A stretch of 8,711 nucleotides of DNA, taken from contig JAITBA010000158.1 in the NCBI GenBank assembly GCA_031283835.1, positions 1-8,711 on the forward strand, read 5' to 3'. The notes beneath the pieces were generated by a model. That model made no database searches. It saw nothing but the letters and a program-made list of their open reading frames with translations, and was not told where the DNA came from. How positions within the stretch are numbered: position 1 is the stretch's first letter; every line of letters begins with the position of its first letter. The translations under genes were made by a program, and so were the position numbers. The DNA comes from Oscillospiraceae bacterium (lineage in GTDB: Bacteria > Bacillota > Clostridia > Oscillospirales > Acutalibacteraceae). Below, piece after piece: positions 4,758-8,711 of this stretch.

Positions 4758-5794
4758 CCAATCTTCAGCGCATTGAATTATTGGAAAAGGAACGCACCCT
4801 GCCTCGCAAAGAGATGCGCGCGCTGCTAGAAAGCCACACGGCGCAGGACGCGGAAGCGCTCTTTGCGCGGGCGCGGGCAGTGCGGGCGCGTGTCTACGGA
4901 AAGGCGGTATGGCTGCGGGGGCTGATTGAGTTCACCAGCCACTGCAAAAACGATTGCTACTATTGCGGCCTGCGCCGCGGCAACGCCAGGGCCGAGCGCT
5001 ATCGGCTTGACCGGACGGAAATTCTTGCCTGCTGCAAAAACGGCTATGCATTGGGGTTTCGCACGTTCGTGCTGCAAGGCGGGGAGGACCCGTTCTTCAC
5101 GGATGCACGCCTGGCCGAAATTGTGCGCAACATTCGCACAATTTATCCGGATTGTGCCATCACGCTTTCGCTGGGCGAGCGCAGCCGTGCTAGCTATCAG
5201 GCGCTGTTTGAAGCCGGGGCGGATCGCTATCTTTTGCGGCACGAAACGGCCAATGCCGCGCACTATGCCACGCTGCACCCTGCCGCGCTCTCGTTCGAGA
5301 ACCGCATGCGCTGCCTACGAGATTTGAGGGAGATCGGCTACCAGGTGGGTTGCGGGTTCATGGTGGGCTCCCCCGGGCAAACCATCGATTGTCTGCTGGA
5401 CGATCTGGCTTTTTTGCAGGCCTTTCGGCCCGAAATGGTGGGAATCGGCCCTTTTTTGCCCCACAAAGACACCCCTTTTGCCGCCGAAGCGCCCGGTCCG
5501 CTCGAGCAAACGCTCTTTGTGCTGGCAGTGATTCGTCTGCTGCTGCCCACGGTGCTGCTGCCCGCCACCACCGCGCTTGGCACGGTGCACCCCATGGGGC
5601 GCGAAAAAGGCCTGCTGGCCAGCGCAAATGTCGTGATGCCCAATCTTTCGCCGGTTTTGGTGCGGAAAAAATATATGCTCTACGACAACAAAATCTGCAC
5701 CGGAGAAGAAGCCGCCGAATGCCGCTTTTGCTTGCAGCGGCGTGTTGAAAGCGTTGGGTTTCACATCGAAACTTCGCGCGGGGACCCGGCATAA
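4754..5794 (+). CDS. hydE: [FeFe]-hydrogenase maturase HydE (radical SAM)
   Basis: HydE is a cytoplasmic radical S-adenosylmethionine enzyme that acts on the HydG product in assembly of the diiron site of the [FeFe]-hydrogenase H-cluster, on the way to the dithiomethylamine bridge. The 346 residues match the usual length. The radical-SAM cluster motif CxxxCxxC is C64, C68, C71 (HCKNDCYYCGLRR). Other family segments are VLQGGEDP (106-113), LSLGE (138-142), RYLLRHETA (158-166) and VGIGPFLPH (229-237). The accessory cluster Cys of HydE (CX7CX2C) are C315, C323 and C326, all retained. The start at 4754 overlaps the leader frame stop by ATGA and has GGAG 8 nt upstream. hydG follows after 89 nt in the same direction without an obvious promoter, so the two are probably cotranscribed. 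Sequence agreement with characterised HydE is strong throughout. Confidence 0.96.
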   Translation: MTNLQRIELLEKERTLPRKEMRALLESHTAQDAEALFARARAVRARVYGKAVWLRGLIEFTSHCKNDCYYCGLRRGNARAERYRLDRTEILACCKNGYALGFRTFVLQGGEDPFFTDARLAEIVRNIRTIYPDCAITLSLGERSRASYQALFEAGADRYLLRHETANAAHYATLHPAALSFENRMRCLRDLREIGYQVGCGFMVGSPGQTIDCLLDDLAFLQAFRPEMVGIGPFLPHKDTPFAAEAPGPLEQTLFVLAVIRLLLPTVLLPATTALGTVHPMGREKGLLASANVVMPNLSPVLVRKKYMLYDNKICTGEEAAECRFCLQRRVESVGFHIETSRGDPA

Positions 5795-5883
5795 AACTTA
5801 AGGAGATTCGCTGCGCCAAGCTTTATGGCAAAAAATCACTCAAAAGACCACTTGGACAAATATGTTATTAGGAGAAATTTTTC
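5795..5883 (+). other. hydE-hydG intergenic gap with an orphan ribosome binding site
   Basis: This 89-nt gap is AT-rich and has no recognisable promoter or terminator. A strong AAGGAG (5800-5805) lies 5 nt after the hydE stop, but the next ATG (5825) is about 19 nt away, too far for efficient use. A CTG at 5811 is at good spacing and opens a 26-codon frame whose TAA (5889-5891) lies just inside hydG. hydG has its own AGGAG (5870-5874), 9 nt before its ATG. The orphan site may be a relic of a lost gene or mark a small frame with a rare start. Confidence 0.35.
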
Positions 5884-7293
5884 ATGTATAACCCAGCATC
5901 TCCTCACGCGGAGGCGTTCGTTCATCACGACGAAATTTTAGATACGTTGCAATACGCAGAAGAAAACAAAAAAAACGCGTCGCTGATTGACGGCATTTTG
6001 CGCAAGGCGCGGGAACGCGGGGGGCTGAACCATCGCGAAGCGGCTGTTTTGCTGGCCTGTGCGCTGCCGGCACAAAACGAAGAAATTCTTGCGCTGGCCA
6101 AACAGATAAAAGAAGGTTTTTATGGCAGGCGCATCGTGCTCTTTGCGCCGCTATACCTTTCAAATTACTGTGTCAACAGTTGTGTGTATTGCCCTTATCA
6201 TTTGCAAAACAGGCAAATCCCCCGCAAAAAGCTCACCCAGGAGGAAATTGCCCGGGAGGTTACGGCGCTGCAAGACATGGGTCACAAGCGCCTGGCGCTG
6301 GAGGCCGGGGAGGATCCAGTGCACAACCCCATCGAGTATATTCTGGAAAGCGTCGATACGATTTATCATGTTCGGCACACAAACGGGGCTGTGCGCCGGG
6401 TGAATGTGAACATTGCGGCCACGTCGATAGAAAATTATCAAAAGCTGCGTGACGCCGAAATCGGCACGTATATTTTGTTCCAAGAAACGTATCACCGCGA
6501 AAGCTATGAAGCGCTGCACCCCACGGGGCCAAAGCACGACTATTGCTGGCACACCGAAGCCATGGACAGGGCCATGCGGGGCGGCATTGGCGATGTGGGG
6601 TTGGGTGTGCTGTTTGGCCTGGAGCGTTATAAATATGAATTTGCGGGGCTGTTGATGCACGCCGAGCACTTGGAAGCCGTTTTTGGCGTGGGGCCGCACA
6701 CCATCAGTGTACCCCGCATCAAGCGCGCCGACGACATTGACCCCGCCGCTTTTTCCAACGGCATCGACGACGAAACCTTTGCCAAGCTCATCGCTTGCAT
6801 CCGTCTTTCGGTGCCCTACACCGGCATGATTATCTCCACCCGCGAAGGGATTCAAATGCGCGCCAGAGCCCTCGAACTGGGCGTTTCGCAAATTTCAGGC
6901 GCCAGCCGCACCAGCGTTGGCGGCTACGAAGAAGAAGAACACGACACCGAGCAGTTTGAAGTTAGCGACAACCGCACCCTGGACGAAGTGGTGCGCTGGC
7001 TGATGGAACTGGGCTACATCCCCAGTTTTTGCACCGCCTGCTACCGCGAGGGCCGCACGGGCGACCGTTTTATGCAACTTCTCAAAAGCGGGCAAATTCA
7101 AAACTGCTGCCAGCCCAACGCCTTGATGACCTTGCAGGAATTTTTGCAGGACTATGCCAGCCAGCCCGCCCGCGCCATTGGCGAACAACTTATCGCGCGC
7201 GAACTGCACGTGATTCCCAACGAAAAAATGCGCGGCGTTACGCAGCGGCATCTGGCGCGGATTCTTGCCGGGGAGCGGGATTTTAGAGTGTAG
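5884..7293 (+). CDS. hydG: [FeFe]-hydrogenase maturase HydG (tyrosine lyase)
   Basis: HydG is a cytoplasmic radical SAM enzyme that cleaves tyrosine to p-cresol and dehydroglycine and turns the latter into CO and cyanide. These are delivered as an Fe(CO)2(CN)-cysteine synthon for the H-cluster. The 469 residues are normal for the family. The N-terminal radical-SAM motif CxxxCxxC is C96, C100, C103 (NYCVNSCVYCPYH). The C-terminal auxiliary cluster motif CX2CX22C is C383, C386 and C409, complete, so the synthon-forming site should be functional. Other family segments include LALEAGEDP (137-145), FQETYHRESYEALHP (199-213) and VPRIKRA (276-282). The start is set by AGGAG 9 nt upstream. It is the second gene of the hydE operon. 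hydF, the scaffold and transfer GTPase, does not follow; an unrelated regulator comes next, so hydF must be elsewhere if the pathway is complete. Confidence 0.97.
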   Translation: MYNPASPHAEAFVHHDEILDTLQYAEENKKNASLIDGILRKARERGGLNHREAAVLLACALPAQNEEILALAKQIKEGFYGRRIVLFAPLYLSNYCVNSCVYCPYHLQNRQIPRKKLTQEEIAREVTALQDMGHKRLALEAGEDPVHNPIEYILESVDTIYHVRHTNGAVRRVNVNIAATSIENYQKLRDAEIGTYILFQETYHRESYEALHPTGPKHDYCWHTEAMDRAMRGGIGDVGLGVLFGLERYKYEFAGLLMHAEHLEAVFGVGPHTISVPRIKRADDIDPAAFSNGIDDETFAKLIACIRLSVPYTGMIISTREGIQMRARALELGVSQISGASRTSVGGYEEEEHDTEQFEVSDNRTLDEVVRWLMELGYIPSFCTACYREGRTGDRFMQLLKSGQIQNCCQPNALMTLQEFLQDYASQPARAIGEQLIARELHVIPNEKMRGVTQRHLARILAGERDFRV

Positions 7294-7322
7294 GGTCGCC
7301 GCTCTCAATCGGCAGGGCAGCG

Positions 7323-7345
7323 AGCCGTCTTTGGGCTTTCTATTC
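7323..7345 (+). terminator. Weak possible terminator after hydG
   Basis: AGCC (7323-7326) can pair with GGCT (7334-7337) across a 7-nt loop, followed by TTCTATT. The stem is only four pairs, flanked by AGCGA/TCGCT that could add an outer stem. This is the only candidate in the 158-nt gap between hydG and the next gene. The rest of the gap up to 7396 shows nothing recognisable. Confidence 0.25.
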
Positions 7346-7396
7346 GCTATCGCAGGCGTCTCAACCATTGGTTTAGCACAATCGCCCTTCCTTCGG

Positions 7397-7425
7397 TTGC
7401 GCCCCGCAAAGGTGTGTGCTACAAT
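7397..7425 (+). promoter_or_regulatory. Promoter of the XRE regulator gene
   Basis: TTGCGC at 7397-7402, a 17-nt spacer and TACAAT at 7420-7425 with TGC just before it (extended -10). The predicted start is near 7432. The leader is about 20 nt and contains the near-perfect ribosome binding site AAAGGAGGT. Confidence 0.75.
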
Positions 7426-7451
7426 AAAAGCACAGAAAGGAGGTCTGCAAA

Positions 7452-7859
7452 ATGAAACAGCAGACAATGGGAAAACAGATCGCGGAACTGCGAAAAGACA
7501 AGGGCATGACACAACTGGAACTGGCGCAGCAGATGCACGTAACGGACAAAGCGGTTTCGAAGTGGGAGTGCGACAAGGCGGCCCCGGATGTGCACTCGCT
7601 GCCAAAACTGGCGGCCTTGCTGGGCACCACGACGGATGCGCTGCTTGCCGCAGTGGCAACCCCGGTAGCCGCAACCCCAAAAACGTCGGAAGTCTGGTAC
7701 ATCATCCGCCTGATTTTGCGAGCGGTCGCATTGGCAATGGGGGTGGCCACGGTGGTTCTGTCCCTCCTGAAGGAGATTGACCTACCAGACGCCGTCACGA
7801 TGCTCGGCATTGGCATGGTGTGCCTGGCGGTGTATACGCTGGAGCAAAAAGAGGACTAA
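7452..7859 (+). CDS. XRE-family regulator with C-terminal membrane helices
   Basis: This 135-residue protein has an N-terminal helix-turn-helix of the XRE/Cro type (residues 5-62). Typical features are GKQIAELRKDKGMTQLELA, the recognition helix around VTDKAVSKWE (30-39) and the closing PKLAALLGTTTDALL. A Pro/Ala/Thr linker (68-80) leads to two hydrophobic segments at about 82-106 and 112-130, ending in a charged EQKED tail. It is therefore probably a membrane-tethered DNA-binding protein, a common layout in Firmicutes where signals at the membrane may alter DNA binding. The first segment carries R86 and R90, so its helix may start after residue 90. The start has AAAGGAGGT 7 nt upstream and its own promoter at 7397. 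The target is unknown. It lies convergent with the recombinase gene and could belong to either the chromosome or the mobile element. Confidence 0.85.
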   Translation: MKQQTMGKQIAELRKDKGMTQLELAQQMHVTDKAVSKWECDKAAPDVHSLPKLAALLGTTTDALLAAVATPVAATPKTSEVWYIIRLILRAVALAMGVATVVLSLLKEIDLPDAVTMLGIGMVCLAVYTLEQKED

Positions 7860-7928
7860 GCGACTTTGCCCCAAAAAAACAATCAGGCGAGCGCCCTCAA
7901 GGCCGCTCCCCAATAAAGAAGTATGTAG

Positions 7929-7966
7929 GCGGCAGGGTCAAATGACCTTGCCGCTCTGCGGTTTTT
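7929..7966. terminator. Terminator between the XRE and recombinase genes
   Basis: GCGGCAGGGTCA (7929-7940) pairs with TGACCTTGCCGC (7943-7954), 12 pairs including one G-U. In practice the innermost pairs open to form the loop. The sequence TCTGCGGTTTTT follows on the plus strand, giving a T-tract about 7 nt after the stem; a second small stem GCGG/CCGC flanks that tract. It probably ends the XRE transcript and may also stop the recombinase transcript from the right. Being an inverted repeat next to a recombinase gene, it could also be part of an element end. Confidence 0.55.
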
Positions 7967-8711
7967 CGCCGCCGATAACAGCGTTTCACGCCGTCTTGCC
8001 TTGCGTTAGTGCCTTGCGCTGTTTCCGCTCCCGCAGCAATTCCACCATCTCGTCACCGTCCGGCGCGTCAAACAGGCCGATAAAGCGATAGAATATCTCC
8101 ACCCGCTGCTTGCGTTTGCCTGATGACTTGTCCGGCGCGTGGACTTCAATCCGTGAGATAAACTCATTGAGAATCGTGGGCGTAAGCTCCGTGATGTCGG
8201 TGTAGCTGCGGACGAGTGATAGAAACCGCTCGGTGTTGGATGAGGCCTGCCGTTCCTCGGCAAGCTCCCGTTCGGTCTGCTCCGCCGCCGTTTTCAACGC
8301 CGCTTGCTCCGATTCATACGCCGCCGATAGCTTCAAATACCGCTCGTCGCTGATTCGTCCGGCTGTGCTTTCCTCGAAAAGACGCTGAAAAAGCGAATCG
8401 AGTTCCGCAATCCGTGCCCATTGCTGTTGGGCGGTTTTCCGCTTGGCGGCAATGGATTTTGCCTGTTCCTCCGTGGATTTCTGACTGACGGAACTGACGA
8501 AAACACTCTTGTAGTTCCGCGCATAGCGCAACACCCGGTTCAGGTGCGTTAGCACCAGATTGAACAGCGTAATCTCACGGATGAAGTGGATGCTGCAAGT
8601 GCCTTCGTTGCTCTTGTAGTTGGCGCAAACGAAATGGTCTTGGCTTTCGTCCGTGTAGGTGCTGCAAGTGCAGAAGTAGAGTTTTGCGTGGCAGTCCGCA
8701 CATTCAAGCAA
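7955..8711. mobile_element. Probable edge of an integrated element (left boundary approximate)
   Basis: Large serine recombinase genes of the TnpX/TndX type generally sit within tens to a few hundred bases of one end of their element, with the gene's 3' end facing outward. Here the stop codon is at 7986, so an attachment junction is expected close to its left, between the XRE stop (7859) and 7985. No core duplication can be recognised, since the other end is outside the window, and the limit given is only approximate. If the XRE gene is part of the element, the boundary lies further left. Confidence 0.4.
7986..8711 (-). CDS. Large serine recombinase, C-terminal part (5' end outside window)
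   Basis: The visible 241 residues are the C-terminal part of a large serine recombinase; the catalytic N-terminal domain lies beyond 8711. Residues 2-45 form the recombinase zinc ribbon, with C4 and C7 (LECADC) and C29 and C39 as metal ligands, followed by the SIHFIRE-type segment. Residues 75-160 are rich in Lys, Glu, Gln and Arg and should form the coiled coil that pairs recombinase subunits during integration and excision. Residues 170-240 (LTPTILNEFISRIEVH, then VEIFYRFIGLFD) match the DUF4368-type ending found in TnpX/TndX-like recombinases of Firmicute conjugative and mobilisable elements. The frame is intact in the visible part. The TGA stop at 7986-7988 is 126 nt from the convergent XRE stop. 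Assignment to the large serine recombinase class is firm; the type of element it moves is not visible. Confidence 0.88.
   Translation of the reverse strand: MLECADCHAKLYFCTCSTYTDESQDHFVCANYKSNEGTCSIHFIREITLFNLVLTHLNRVLRYARNYKSVFVSSVSQKSTEEQAKSIAAKRKTAQQQWARIAELDSLFQRLFEESTAGRISDERYLKLSAAYESEQAALKTAAEQTERELAEERQASSNTERFLSLVRSYTDITELTPTILNEFISRIEVHAPDKSSGKRKQRVEIFYRFIGLFDAPDGDEMVELLRERKQRKALTQGKTA

Noticed and set aside
5825..5941. 38-codon frame starting MAKNHSKDHLDKY between hydE and hydG
   Set aside because: It runs out of frame into hydG and its nearest ribosome binding site is about 19 nt upstream, so translation is unlikely.
6160..6891. Long minus-strand frame opposite hydG
   Set aside because: Antisense shadow of a confidently identified gene with conserved cluster motifs; no start signals.
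7294..7396. Possible gene remnant in the gap after hydG
   Set aside because: No frame gives a recognisable protein and no RNA fold stands out; treated as a spacer.

Overview
The window looks like a chromosome segment from an anaerobic Firmicute of the class Clostridia, probably Oscillospirales or Christensenellales; this placement is inference. The support is GC-rich genes separated by AT-rich spacers, strong AGGAGG-type ribosome binding sites, textbook sigma-A promoters, and adjacent genes for the [FeFe]-hydrogenase maturases HydE and HydG. No tRNA, rRNA or CRISPR array was seen.

Left part (1-1377): a metallo-beta-lactamase-fold hydrolase with its own promoter is followed by a solo InsA-like protein (IS1-type zinc ribbon plus helix-turn-helix) with no InsB partner. 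A hairpin with T-tracts on both sides separates these from the convergent genes to the right.

Minus-strand block (4177 down to 1378): comM (a Mg-chelatase-like AAA+ protein linked to transformation) has a near-consensus promoter. It is followed by a 30-residue one-helix membrane peptide gene (2509-2417) with a good ribosome binding site, and then by a D-2-hydroxyacid dehydrogenase. The three probably form one transcription unit.

Central plus-strand block (4320-7293): a 64-residue amphipathic protein of unknown function forms a complete single-gene unit with strong promoter, gene and terminator. It is followed by an equally strong promoter driving a 19-codon reading frame that overlaps the hydE start as ATGA, then hydE and hydG. 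HydE and HydG keep all radical-SAM and accessory-cluster cysteines and should supply, respectively, the dithiomethylamine bridge pathway and the Fe-CO-CN synthon of the H-cluster. hydF and the hydrogenase itself are not in the window.

Right part (7294-8711): a membrane-anchored XRE-type regulator with its own promoter converges on the C-terminal part of a large serine recombinase (zinc ribbon, coiled coil, DUF4368-type end) that runs off the window. Such recombinase genes usually sit at the edge of an integrative element, so an element boundary is expected near 7860-7985, or further left if the regulator belongs to the element.

The features most worth follow-up are the three small genes (30, 64 and 19 codons), the overlap coupling at hydE, and the putative mobile-element edge.
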